From the NCBI GenBank assembly GCA_013146195.2, contig CM028382.1, forward strand, positions 121,099,023 to 121,163,022: a stretch of DNA of 64,000 nucleotides. The letters are read 5' to 3'. This DNA comes from Codonopsis lanceolata (lineage: Eukaryota; Streptophyta; Magnoliopsida; Asterales; Campanulaceae). Shown piece after piece: positions 1-10,988 of this stretch (position 1 is the first letter of the stretch; the number at the start of each line of letters is the position of its first letter). The notes beneath the pieces were generated by a model. That model worked only from the letters and a program-made list of their open reading frames with translations. It was not told the DNA's origin and did no database searches. The position numbers were made by a program, and so were the translations under genes.

Positions 1-18
1 GTTACACTCTCTCCACCT
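1..18 (-). other. Polypurine tract and first bases of the 3' LTR
   Basis: On the minus strand AGGTGGAGAGAG (18 to 7) is followed directly by TGTAAC (6 to 1), the same six bases that open the 5' LTR at 6545. This is the plus-strand priming site and the start of the 3' LTR, which continues beyond the window's left edge. Confidence 0.8.
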
Positions 19-1776
19 TAAAAAGAATTCGTCCCAAATTCTAGACCACAACACAATCCAACGTTAGGTCAACACTCAACCACGATACGTCGAGACAACG
101 ATTACAGTGTCTCTTAATCCCGGGTGAACACTCGAGTTCAAAACCACCAACCTGGACTCGAATCTTCGAGTCTACCACCATATACTAAACCAAGCACACG
201 AAGGTCGAACTACAATAATCCAAATTCAAAATTCCACGAACACTCAATCATCAAACACTTACAATTGAAAATACTATGACCCATACTTGAGTCGCAAATA
301 CACATACGAACAACACTATGCCAATCATGTAAGTAAAACGCCAAATTTTAACATGAAAAACACATTCAAGGACACTTCAACATCCAACTACCTAAACTAT
401 TTGTCTCGGGGTTCAACACGAAATTCAAGCACAAGAGGTTCTAAGTTAAAAGAAATAATAATTGCCTATGGAGCAATTCGCAAACATGGTAGAGATAATT
501 AAATTAACATTTAGACAATGCAACTCACGCTCGTGATTTCCTAATCACGGGTATGAACACATAAGAGCACATAATTGAAATGTTTTGAAAAGTCGTTCCA
601 TTTCTGTGCATTCCATTTGGTAACGGGTATAGTCAATTCCTAACTTAATTCTTACCAATCCTAGTTCAACGACGAATACCTTTTGGTCACCAATTCAGGG
701 TACCTACAAAATTAGCTTCAAAATCTTCCGTCGTAAGGATGCGAAGGTTCATGAATAAAAAGTTTTAAGCATCCTTCAACAGTCTCCTTACGCTAATGAA
801 ATGAATGAACAAGAGATAATAATTATGAAATGAGAATTCAATATACTACAATGTAAATGCATCAAATAGGTGTTTCCTACAAATAATGCACATAACTGAA
901 TAAAATCAAGCCAAGTAACAAGGTTTGTTACCTTGGGAAACAACAATCATAGCTATCACAAAACTTGTGTACCTAGTACACTCAACCAAGATAATTCACT
1001 ATAAATTACAAGAAACTGACACGCCCACTAACACTCGTAGCGTCTACACTCCGCAAGACCATCCTTTCTAAAGCTCTAGGCCAAATCTACAACCACAGAT
1101 ATTCTAAGCATCCTATCGCAACGTTAACGTCTCAATACTCGCGGTGAGGCGTCATACACTCCCGCGCAACCGTGATTATCTTCTAAATCGCAACCTTTAA
1201 CCTTCTCACAAGTCGAGTGTATATCCTACACGCATAATAACCACTAACAATAATATAGTATTATACTATTAATTACATAAAACATATCTTTATAGAATAT
1301 ACAAACATCATACCAAACCAATAAGTATCAACATACAATTCATGCTTCATATATATTTATATTTATACATATATTCACACTATGGTTCTTAATATAGGCC
1401 AATGAAACTATAACTCCAAAATACCATTGATTACTTATCGTCATAGCATGAATCCATCACCATACTCTTTATATACCGTATAGTCCCTTATATATAGATT
1501 TCGCAAGAACCCACACACAACGTGTGATTACCTACCGACAATTCACAAAACAAACAATATCACATATCGATCTCACATTGGGGTATTATCCTCGATCAAA
1601 CAAATAACCAATAATACTCAATACACCATGTAATGTATGTATGAATGCACATGAGGTACCGATTTAAACACATACTCATAATATCAATAATAGTAACATT
1701 GGTATAAAATATACATTGGTATAATATCGGGTAGGTCTCAAAACTCCGTAATGCAAACTGCCACTCACACGCGGCC
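19..1776 (-). other. Non-coding internal region of the gag-only element
   Basis: Between gag and the polypurine tract there is no ORF resembling any pol domain, in either strand. Short ORFs at 287-502 (+) and 1596-1817 (-) show no recognisable motif. In an autonomous Tekay element this interval would hold 3-4 kb of pol, so this looks like an internal deletion or replacement. Confidence 0.65.
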
Positions 1777-2697
1777 TCAAACTCTAGGCCGACCATCACC
1801 ATCTCTCTTCGAGCCACTAGATTGTTGACTAGTACTCCCAGACCGACTAACTCTCATCCTCGGGCAATCTTTTCGAACATGATCTCCGCCACAAGCAAAG
1901 CACTTCCCTGATTTACCCCAACATCTATCCTCGGTGTGTCCTGTTCTCTTACAAAAGTTACATGTCAACTCGTCACCTCGTTGTCTCCGTCTAGAGGTAG
2001 AAGTATCAATCTTAATAGTCTCTAAGATTCTCTCTTGAGCATGATCCTCGATATCCATCTCCATCGCATATGCACGATCCACAGCCCCTTGGTAATCCGT
2101 AAGTTGTAATGGAATAAGTTGCCTATGATATTTCGTTCTCAGGCATTTCACGAACTGCTCGGTCTTCCTGGCCTCATCTGGTACTAAGTAACTACAGTAA
2201 CGAGCCAACTCTGTAAACTTTGTTGAATACTGAGCCACGGTCATATCTCCTTGTTCTAACGATAGGAATTCCTTCTCTCTTCTTTCTCGAATTACTGCCG
2301 GAATAAACCGTACCATAAACTCCATGACAAAGTTCTCCCACACTCGAGGCACTCCATGCTGTCTCCAATGATCTTGTAATTCAAGCCACCAATGCTCGGC
2401 CACACCATCCAATCTAAACACCGCTAAGGTAACCATCTCTTCTGATGTACAACCCAAAACTGCAAAGATCTTCTCCATGCTTTCTAGCCAACGCTCCGCC
2501 TTAGCAGCATCTGGCTCTCCATCAAAACTTTCTGGTTTCAACTTCAAGAACCTTGCAAGAACAGTAGAATCGTCTTCCAATCCAAACATCTGTGGAGGAG
2601 TTACACGCGGATCATTAACGTTCTCCCTTCTCTCGTCGCCACGAGTTGTACTCGAACGAGGTCTACTAGAACTAGCTCCACCCCAAGTTCCTGACAT
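1777..2697 (-). CDS. Gag capsid/nucleocapsid polyprotein of Tekay-like element
   Basis: An intact 306-residue ORF. A low-complexity N-terminus is followed by a Retrotrans_gag capsid domain (roughly residues 60-205, with the typical FDGEPDA...AERWLESMEKIF start and WENFVMEF core). Two zinc knuckles follow: CNFCKRTGHTEDRC at about 246-259 (C-x2-C-x4-H-x4-C) and CFACGGDHVRKDC at about 266-278 (one residue shorter before the His). The product would form the virus-like particle in the cytoplasm and bind element RNA. The ATG at 2697 follows the primer-binding site by about 100 bases. A stop comes soon after the second knuckle, with no protease in phase. An unbroken frame in an element without pol suggests recent activity or selection on gag. 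Confidence 0.88.
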   Translation of the reverse strand: MSGTWGGASSSRPRSSTTRGDERRENVNDPRVTPPQMFGLEDDSTVLARFLKLKPESFDGEPDAAKAERWLESMEKIFAVLGCTSEEMVTLAVFRLDGVAEHWWLELQDHWRQHGVPRVWENFVMEFMVRFIPAVIRERREKEFLSLEQGDMTVAQYSTKFTELARYCSYLVPDEARKTEQFVKCLRTKYHRQLIPLQLTDYQGAVDRAYAMEMDIEDHAQERILETIKIDTSTSRRRQRGDELTCNFCKRTGHTEDRCWGKSGKCFACGGDHVRKDCPRMRVSRSGSTSQQSSGSKRDGDGRPRV

Positions 2698-2794
2698 AAT
2701 ACGCTTACAAAGAACGCTCAGCTTTAATAACTCAACAATAAACCCAACCCAAACTAGGCCAAGGAACCTATCCTGGCAAAATAGCTAACCTATA

Positions 2795-2806
2795 GCTCTG
2801 ATACGA
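2795..2806 (-). other. Primer-binding site (initiator tRNA-Met type)
   Basis: On the minus strand CGTATCAGAGC lies 2-3 bases beyond the LTR end CGCCACA. It matches the canonical plant TGGTATCAGAGC complement of initiator tRNA-Met except at the first bases. It sets the LTR boundary and the orientation. Confidence 0.75.
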
Positions 2807-3700
2807 AGTGTGGCGACCCGACCGGACTCCAATACGAAATCCAAAGGTCGTGCCACCAAGACAGACTAAGAGACGGACAAGCACCTGCTAAGCATAATGG
2901 TGCGAGTCAAAGTTGAGCCAACAAGCCGACGTCAAAGTTGAGCCAAAGCCATAACGGCAAAACAGAATAACAAAACTAAAATCTGCGAAAGCAAATCATA
3001 AGTGGAACCCAAGCCTTTAATCCTAGACCAAGGAACGCAAGGCTAAGAGACAACTATCTCTTGACAAATATACGGCGCAACATTGCGCACGGGCAACAAA
3101 CCATCGGCAACCAAAGGCCGGCGAATCAACAAAATACCAACCTGATAAACAACCACTCAACGACTATAACATGCCTGAGGGACAGATCAACTAAAAGAAT
3201 AAGAGATTAAATACTAGACAACTAAACCAAAATCTCACAACTAAGTTGACAAAGATAGAAATAACCATAACACAATACTAGAATACGCGGGCTACAACCT
3301 TGCTCGGGAAGACGACAAAATAACTTCTAAATAAATACAACTGCTCGACCAAACAAGTCGGCTCCCAAAAAGAAACGATAATAAAATACTAACATAACTA
3401 CCCAAGTAAAGTTAACATAACTTTACATCCACATCTCACAAGATGAATAAATACAATAATAAATCCAAGCTATCGCCGGGAAGACCACCTGCTAGAAATC
3501 ACTAGTCCGCAACTGCAACGCGCACTAACGAGCTTACTGCACAAACTATGGAAAACAAACACACGAAATGAGTCATAATGACCCAGTAAGCTACTAAATG
3601 CAACTGTATGACATAGCATGGCATGGCATAATGCACTAGTATAAATACAATCGTGGCATCATAATAATAATGTACCAACAATAATCATGTACAACCAGAA

Positions 3701-3783
3701 CATGGGCCCAGCCCTCAATAATAAAACCATGGGTCCAACCCTCAAATGATCACAACATGGGTCCAACCCTCAAATGATCACAA
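3701..3783. repeat. 28-bp tandem repeat inside the LTR (3 units)
   Basis: Three head-to-tail units begin CATGGGYCCARCCCTCAA at 3701, 3728 and 3756. Units 2 and 3 are identical; unit 1 has diverged. The same array is conserved in the second LTR copy near 52820-52902. Confidence 0.85.
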
Positions 3784-5500
3784 ATTTGCACTTAGCACGT
3801 TATTCACATAAGTGCGAGTATTGAACATCACAATAGGATATGTTATAGGCCCGGCCGCTACGTAGCTCCTGCAACAAAAACACTGTTAACCCAATATCGT
3901 TACTACGATGCTCGTGTCTTCGCATCGATATACCGAACTCCGCCGGCTAATAGCAGCCTGTGACGCACGTATTGATACGGCAAAGGGGCTACTTCCCCAT
4001 TGCGGCAAACAATGGAGGGGTGTGTGAGGTCCCAGGTACGGCGATCCATAGCGAATACGAATCTGACGATTCGTATAGGTGATGTATCGTCCCACCCTGA
4101 CATAAAAATCATACCAAATAATGCCAGCTGGACTCAATGCAATGCACAAGTAGATATTTACTCGTAAAGACCAAATAACGATCGAATTCGACAAGAGCGA
4201 ACCCGTCCGACCAAATGCTCAAGTATGTATTTACTCAATATAAACAAATAAGGAATGAATTCGACAAGAGCGAACTCATGTGACCAAGTAGGTTATTATT
4301 CTCTACCATAAATCAAGTCAAGGAAAATACATTGCTCACAGCCAATTAATCTTAAAAGTTCTCAAGTCACCAATTAAATAAAGAATAGCATAAACCCACC
4401 AAGAATCATATTATGAGGTCTATAATGGACCTGTACTTGAAATCAAACCAAAGACTACACCGTAGTTATAACCCACAAGTACGTTCATGTGCAACCGATC
4501 AAGTTTCCCCAAAAGTGAGAACTCACTCAATAATTATTTTTCAACCATACTCGAGACCATAGGTTGGTCTCTAATGCTCCGTGCTATACAAGCACTCTCT
4601 AAACAAATTCCCAATAGGTCTCTATAACATGAGTGTCTCAATTGGACACCAAACAAGATACTCGAGTGCGCGCAAACATAACCAAACAAGACCCGAACAT
4701 CATACGGTTTCAACCAAAGGCTTGTTATCATATTATTGGCCTTATAATGACTCCGTTGAGTCTTAATTCTACATTTCATTCTTTTTGTGTTTCATAAACC
4801 CACAATTAAACATTTCATTCATATATACAACGAAATCCCAAAATTCATTCGGGCTTGATTCCTAAGCCTAAAAATCCAAGAACTCATCATAATCATAGTC
4901 AAACAAACCCCAAATGTCGTAGGATTTCAACCCGAGTTCATTAACACATTATTGAACTTATTACGACTCCGGTTATTCTAAATACTAAGTTTCATTCTTT
5001 ACACATTTCATCAATCTGAACATTAACACTCACTTCAATTAACAACAATTTCTCCAATAATTCGGGCTTGATACTCAAACCCTAAAATTCATAACAAAAC
5101 CCAACATAAATCATAACCCATTTCTTACAACACATAATATCATTCAAATCATTTCATTCATGCAATTAACAAGTTCATATTTCTAAATATCCCCAAAATA
5201 AGCATATAGCACATAGGTTGTTTCCTTAGGGCCAATGAATCAAAATCAAAAGAAAGTAACTTACCTAGCTTGGATGAAAACTCCAAAGAACGAAAATCCG
5301 ATCGGTGAACTTGTTCTACTCGTCGAGGGCTTCACGAATCCGAAGTTTGAAGGCAATCTGACGGTTGGATCTTTGTGGATGGAAGGAAGAATGAAGCTAG
5401 GGCTCAAAAACCCCCAATAACTCTCTCTATCTCTCTCTCTAATACATATGAAGGAGGAGAAGAAATGAAGAGGATTTCTGAAAATTGCAAAGGGTTTGGG

Positions 5501-5508
5501 TTTATATA
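5501..5508 (-). promoter_or_regulatory. Candidate TATA box of the LTR promoter
   Basis: On the minus strand TATATAAA lies about 1.04 kb into the LTR. A pyrimidine/CT-rich stretch on the plus strand (5421-5446) lies downstream of it. Placement is compatible with a U3/R boundary, but no transcript evidence exists here. Confidence 0.4.
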
Positions 5509-5727
5509 CTTCCACAAACCAAGAGGGCATAATAGGGAATTCCTTGGTACAATTAGTAAAGATTAGGAGTAATCACTCACTACTCTAACCTTAATTAACT
5601 CCCAACTAATGTTAGGACATGATTAGGGCTAAGTATGTGTGGTTAGGAAGGGTTTAGATGGGGTTTGATGAGGGTAGGATAGGTATTTCTCGTCAAATCA
5701 CAAAATAGGGCAAAGCAGGGTCGGGGC

Positions 5728-5843
5728 ACCTTAAGGTCGCAAGGTCCCCCAAGACTTGAGTCCACAAGCTCCTTAGCCCACTCCTTGGACAATTTCTGAT
5801 GACCTTGCGGGGGCAAGGTCCTCCCCCCTTGCGGCCGCAAGCC
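5728..5843. promoter_or_regulatory. Two pairs of 18-bp dyads in the LTR
   Basis: Four copies of an imperfect ACCTTGCG-NN-CGCAAGGT dyad lie at 5728-5745, 5754-5770 (degenerate), 5802-5819 and 5826-5843. Members of a pair are 8 and 6 bp apart and the pairs start 74 bp apart. They sit upstream of the candidate TATA box in the sense of the element, so within U3. The same pair-of-pairs layout recurs at 22743-22906 and 26957-27089 in an Athila-like element. Confidence 0.75.
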
Positions 5844-6545
5844 TCCCAGACCAAAAATAGCTTGGAATTCAACCCCAAATGACCTCAAACACATAATCAA
5901 ATCAAACAAGGTTCAAAACCCATCCAAAGTAGGTCTATAAATCTCATAGAACACCCATAAACAACTCGCGAAACAACTCGGAGCGAATCCGGGAAGAGGC
6001 GCAACAACCTGCAACCGAAACGACGAAGGAACTAGCAATTGAAGGAGCAATGAAAGGAAACTTTATGGAAAGTCTAAGGGCTAATAAAGAAGCTTTAATA
6101 CTTCTAGAAAGTTGAATAACAACTAGGGGAATAAGATCTCCGAAGGAGAGACGATTACGCGACTCAATCCCCGAACTACGCGATAGAGACGAATGCTATC
6201 TCCAAGGCTTCCAATTCATCGATAGACTTAAGGAACGCCTACAACTTGAAATCTAATACATATAAACATGTTAATCAATCATCATGTAGAGGTCTAGGAC
6301 CAGATCGAGGTCATGAACAAAATACGCGAGCAAACTCCCAATCGCGTCACATTCCGACTATCGTCGAGTCACGACTTGTGACTTTAGCAAGTCAACAACT
6401 ATGGGACATCTCTTAATAGTGTTTTGGTCTTAATGTTGTCTCTCATACACATCTAGACCCTCTCGCAAACCAAACATACGGTCAACAAAGGAAGAAGTGC
6501 AAGTATTGCACGCACATCAAGCTAACCAAGGAGTGGGGTGTTACA

Positions 6546-9152
6546 AGTCCATATATGTAACATGGGTTTCAATTTCCAGAAGACAATTCTGAAAATGACT
6601 TGCAGATATTATTCAGTGATGTTTATCTTTGGAATGTCAACCTTGACTCTTTAGGCAGAAAATTGTTAGCCTGTTACTAGGGGTGGCAAAATGAGTATTT
6701 GGAGACTAAGAAACTCACAACTGCAAGGACCAAAAAAATTTCTTAGATGAATGTAGAGTGTTTTTTTTGGCAACTTTTGAAACTGAAGACTTTTCAAGAT
6801 TATAAATAGCATACACTTTTCCCTCCAAAGTCCAAACTAATATATTATTGAATCAAGACTTTTCAGAGTTGATAATTGACATGGGCTATATCCTCCCAAA
6901 TGATATTTTTAACTTTCTAAATTAAGACTTTTCAAAGTTATATATACATGACACTTGACACAGGCCATTTCCTTCCAAGGAACTGTGGAGTGTGAGTAGT
7001 AGCAGTTCTAACAAAAAAAAAATCCAATATCACATTTTCCACTTCTCTCCTACTTGACAGCTTCTCTGCTTTCATATGTAACCATCAGGACAAGTATTAT
7101 GATTCACATAAAGAAGAACAACAAATAATAGGCCATCCATGAAGATAGGATAAAAACATGTATGTGCTATATATTACCTATATGTTCATATATAACAGCC
7201 ACAATTAATAGGAGCAAGCATCACATGCAAAAGCACCATCACATTCTACTGCTAGTGCTGCTAGTGCCGATGATAAATGTCAATGACCAGTACATATCAC
7301 ATAGATTATACCTGTTAAGGAGTGACAAGAACAGTAAATCCATTGATCAAGTAATGATAACTGTATAATTTCATATACTTCTCCCCTCTCAAAACTTGCC
7401 TCAATAGTGAATCATGAAATCTCGCAATATAGGAACCATAATGTGGATCTATTCTTGAAATGTTACTGAATTTAGGGGGAACTCATCAGGAGAATGGTAC
7501 TAAAACAACTAAATATGGAGCGAAGAAAATAGGAAATGGATATCAAGAAACATAATATTTACTTACTTAGTTCACTTCTATAAGTTAATTAAGATATTCG
7601 CCAACCTTTTATGGGGTAGCCTGTGCCTGGCTAATTGATAATGTGACTTATAGTGGCTTCATAGGTGATATACACATTCAATATGGAATTACAGGAAAAT
7701 TAAACCAATATTTGTTTAATATGTAATAAGATTGAAAATAATAATAATAAGAATCCAGAGTTGATTGAAACATAAACTTACTATATTTCACAAACTAACC
7801 AAAAGAAGTTAATAATAGAGGGAACCAAGCAGAAAAAATAAATAATGAAAATTATAGTGAAAGGGTCATATTCACTCCTTTTTTTTGTTAGGAAACAAGG
7901 GCGGTACCCTGACAAAGTGGAGCTGGACAAAAGATCGACGACATCGATCGCTTTGAGGATTGAATCGAGTAATGCGTCTTGGTGCACTTGTTATTGAATG
8001 TCCCCCCACTCTACATGTATATTACATGAATTTGATAAGTAAGACATGTATATAGCACGTGTCGAGACCTAAGAAAACAAAAGAGCAAAACTGCATAATT
8101 GAAGTACCAAGGCTTTCCCACAAGCTCATTTTCTCAATACCCCGAAACAGGTCAAACGCTTTCATAGGTTTGTAAGCATCAACTTTCATAGTCCAACAAA
8201 GCATTAGATGAAGGCTTAATGTATATTTTTTTAAATTTATTTTCACGGTTCTTGAGCTAGTTTCAAGAATTTTATTAAGAACTACATTTCTTGTCAGATG
8301 GATTTAGGCATTTCAAGTTCATGTCTACATTTAAACAAGCACATACACAACACAAGTAGATTCGTGGAAACATATTCATCCCAATGCTATAATAAGTATA
8401 CGAATTCATGATGATTAAAGAATAGTTGAAAATGTGCCACATAGCATGCTCACCATCATTGCTCCCAACAATCTTGTGCTCATAATCATTGCTCACATTA
8501 AAAAATTATTCTTGTGAATAGTATGTTAAAGGCATACAAATCCAAGCCCAAATGGTCCCAGTAAAAAATTACTACAAACTGAATTTGATTATTACATAAT
8601 ACATAAAATGGCATCAGATTCTTCATCATTATCATTTCTTTTTACCAAACAGAACAATTCCAAGATAAATTATACAGGGTCCATCTGTCATTTCCCTGTT
8701 TGCTAAGGATCTTCACAGGTTAATCAAAATCAAATCACTTATTTGAATTTGATTTTAGGATGGAATCACTTATACAATGACCATCATTTTTCTTAATATC
8801 ATGTGTAGCCCTAATCTATTATCATCAAAATTTGGCTACAAAAAATAACAATCTACTTCAATAGATTTTACATGTAATTAAATAAGTCTCTGTAGGTGAA
8901 GAATATGTGTCTGGTGTACTCCAATTTCTTCCTGATAGCCTATAAACAAACCTATAGTTCAGTTCTTCTAAAAAAATTACAGAACCGATTTAAAATTTGA
9001 AAGGAGAAGGAGGGAGGGACTTACAGTGGAGAAGCTTTAAGCTTTTTGCGACGGGTGGACTGGTGGTGACTGCGTAAGATACTGGGAGCACGAGAAAGAG
9101 AGAGAGAGATGTTGCGTTAATTGAGAGTTTGAGAGACAAAGAGAGAAATTAG
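6546..9152. other. Intergenic, no supportable gene
   Basis: AT-rich sequence with only short ORFs and no recognised domain. A poly-T followed by AAGGGCGGTACCCTGAC near 7880-7916 resembles a motif near 14835-14856. The stretch 8990-9110 has a CT/GA-rich character like a plant 5' leader, but no coding sequence follows it on either strand. Confidence 0.6.
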
Positions 9153-9266
9153 ATTGCGCTATTGAGGAGAGGAACAACTTACCATGGAAAAGGTCTAGGG
9201 TTTATCTGTGATTGAGCTATTGAGGAGAGGAACAACGTACCGCGGAGAAGGTCTAGGGTTTATCTG
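9153..9266. repeat. 57-bp tandem duplication
   Basis: Two head-to-tail copies of a unit containing CTATTGAGGAGAGGAACAAC and GGTCTAGGGTTTATCTGT start near 9153 and 9210. They differ at a few positions (CTTACCATGGAAAA versus CGTACCGCGGAGAA). Confidence 0.85.
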
Positions 9267-9366
9267 TTGCACGCAATATTTCTTTTCGTTCTTTAGGCGT
9301 CTTACTTTTTGTGAATAAATGTGAAAGTGAATATAAGAGTGCGAAATAATGCCACCCTTTTTTTGG

Positions 9367-9789
9367 ACAGGGTATATTACAACGTTTTTAAAAATTAAAA
9401 AAAGCACAAATACAACTTTTATTCAAGAAACGTTGTCTAAAACAACTCAACCACAACATTTATCGAAAAACGTTGTCTAATTTGACTCAAAAACAAGTTG
9501 TACTTTAAATGTTGTAGTGATAAATAGACAACGTTTTACATAAAACGTTGTGAAATGGCTCCAACGACAACGTTTCTCAAAAAAACGTTGTTAAAGAACG
9601 AACCTATTACAATGTTTCTTAAACAACGTTGTGCAAAGCGACCCTACCACAACGTTTTTTGAAAAACGTTGTGTAAACTGACCCTATCACAACGTTTTAT
9701 GAAAAACGTTGTGTAAAGCGACCATATGAAAATGTTTCTTAAAAAATGTTGTGAATCAAATGTTGTGAATGTCCAGTTTTCTTGTAGTG
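9367..9789 (-). mobile_element. End of a CACTA-like DNA transposon with AACGTTGT subterminal repeats
   Basis: About ten inverted units of the form ACAACGTTTT(n)AAAACGTTGT fill 9372-9765. The region closes at 9777-9789 with TTTTCTTGTAGTG, the reverse complement of CACTACAAGAAAA, the classic CACTA (En/Spm) terminus. Subterminal short repeats are the known transposase-binding sites of this superfamily. I do not find the opposite terminus or any transposase ORF, so this is a fragment or a non-autonomous derivative. A related array lies at 46575-47025. Confidence 0.65.
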
Positions 9790-10499
9790 CTCGCAACTAG
9801 TGTTTAGCATTTAGGTTTCACTTTCAGATAATAATAATTTCCATCTAGGAGCTAGTGAGGGCTAGGGCTAGATTGTTGCATTTGTAGAAAATGAGATTTT
9901 CAAAGTTGAAGTTTTTGAAATACGATTTGTATTATACAATCATACAAGAAATACTTAATGGTTTAGCTTTGGCTATAATTGGGAATGATTCTTCGGAGAG
10001 ACTTAATTATTATGGAAAATTTGTTTCATAAAATTTTCGAAAGATAACACTTTTCAAGTGAAGATTAGACTTTAGTTAGAGTTACATGTCAGAACATATA
10101 ATTTGTAACTATGAGTATGTTTACTCCAACTTTAGGCATAAGTAATACTCTACGTCTGAAAATTATTGTTATGTTTGACCCTAAACACATGTAAAAAATA
10201 TAATTGACTTGATTGTAAATATTGATATTGTGTGTAATATCTTTTAAAGCTTGTGTGCATGTGACCCAAAATTAAAGTGATAAAAAAGTAAGGATAATGT
10301 GAAAAATGTAATTGTCCAAAAAATAAAACATGGCAATAATTTTGTAATGAAGCGAGTTAGATTACAACTTTATGGGCAACTGCAGCGTCCATGCTTTTCT
10401 CATCTACTTCGATTACAACTTTATGAATTACCTTTGGGACATACATATTATATATACCCGTGTATGCACCATTTATGTAATATGTTTGCATTTTAAATC
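9790..10499. other. Intergenic, nothing recognised
   Basis: AT-rich sequence. The 65-codon ORF at 10299-10496 has no recognisable features. A direct repeat (GATTACAACTTTATG) occurs at about 10360 and 10410. Confidence 0.55.
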
Positions 10500-10988
10500 A
10501 AAAGGTAACATGAGTTTCAGATGTTGCATTTCCATTTGAGCTTCAAACTCATATGAGAATTTGAATTTTGGCATCCAAAAATTATGTGGTTTACTTCAAT
10601 TCCCTTAGTCCAAAATCTTGGCGCAAGAGTTAGGATTCGACTTGATTTTCTCTAACATGTTTCGGAGTCCATTAATATCGTGAGGCCGTAAGAAGTACAT
10701 AGAGAACTGCCTTGTGATATAGCCTCTTTGATATGGGAGGCCGTAAGAAGGACCTTGAAACCGCCAGAAGCTTCATAAAAATAAATTTTAGAGCTTGTCA
10801 TAGCTAGAGAGAACAGAGACAGTTTTTCCACTAAGAGATGGAAATCCTGTTTTCTGTCCTTTGAAGTGGAGAGAATTTCCAAAGATGAAAGTTGTAGTGT
10901 CTGCATCTAAAGATCCATGACTTAGAATATCCTTTATGAGTCCTTTTGTTTTCTTGTCAACCCATGAATTCACTTCTTCAACAGCCAT
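10500..10988 (-). pseudogene. Serpin (plant serine protease inhibitor) pseudogene fragment
   Basis: Minus-strand reading frames match the middle of a plant serpin in order: VNSWVDKKTKGLIKDIL with a following FGNSLHFKGQ (the N-W-[AV]-x-K-x-T-x-G-L-I and N-A-L-Y-F-K-G region), then GFKVL, then LPYQRGYITRQFSMYFLRP, then PKFKFSYEFEA. The pieces lie in different frames: there are shifts between 10870 and 10740 and a stop (near 10606) before the PKFKF segment. The reactive-centre loop and the C-terminus are missing, so no inhibitor could be made. Serpins trap proteases by loop insertion; that function is lost here. The family call is firm; the subfamily is not assignable. Confidence 0.8.

Larger units (their letters stand above)
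1..6545 (-). mobile_element. Tekay/Del-like Ty3 retrotransposon with gag only (TR-GAG-like)
   Basis: Read on the minus strand the order is: a long LTR (6545 to 2809), a tRNA-Met type primer-binding site, a gag ORF (2697 to 1777), about 1.75 kb without coding potential, a polypurine tract (18 to 7) and the first six bases of the 3' LTR (6 to 1). The LTR begins TGTAACACCCC and ends CGCCACA, as in chromovirus Tekay/Del elements. No protease, reverse transcriptase, RNase H or integrase is present in any frame. Gag-only elements are known in plants as TR-GAG. It would need enzymes supplied in trans. The 3' LTR lies outside the window, so its target duplication cannot be checked here. Confidence 0.85.
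2809..6545 (-). repeat. 5' LTR, 3737 bp, of the Tekay-like element
   Basis: On the minus strand it starts TGTAACACCCCACTCC at 6545 and ends GGTCGGGTCGCCACA at 2809, with TG...CA ends. Its last 1.57 kb (2809-4377) is present again, near identical, at 51961-53478, which independently confirms the 2809 boundary. It contains a TATA box, a 28-bp tandem repeat and two pairs of dyads, annotated separately. The bases immediately outside it (6546-6550) are AGTCC. Short ORFs inside it (for example 3886-4194 and 5261-5530 on the minus strand) resemble nothing and are not called as genes. Confidence 0.85.

Noticed and set aside
3886..4194. 102-codon minus-strand ORF, also open in the second LTR copy (53005-53322)
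   Set aside because: The copies are near identical overall, so an open frame in both is expected without selection; no motif, and it lies inside an LTR.
5261..5530. 89-codon minus-strand ORF in the LTR, overlapping the TATA box region
   Set aside because: Low-complexity CT-rich translation, no homology; the plus-strand ORF at 5235-5420 is equally open.
8022..8246. ORF fragment KPMKAFDLFRGIEKMSLWES resembling a PPR-type helix
   Set aside because: A single short stretch with no repeat register; could be chance.
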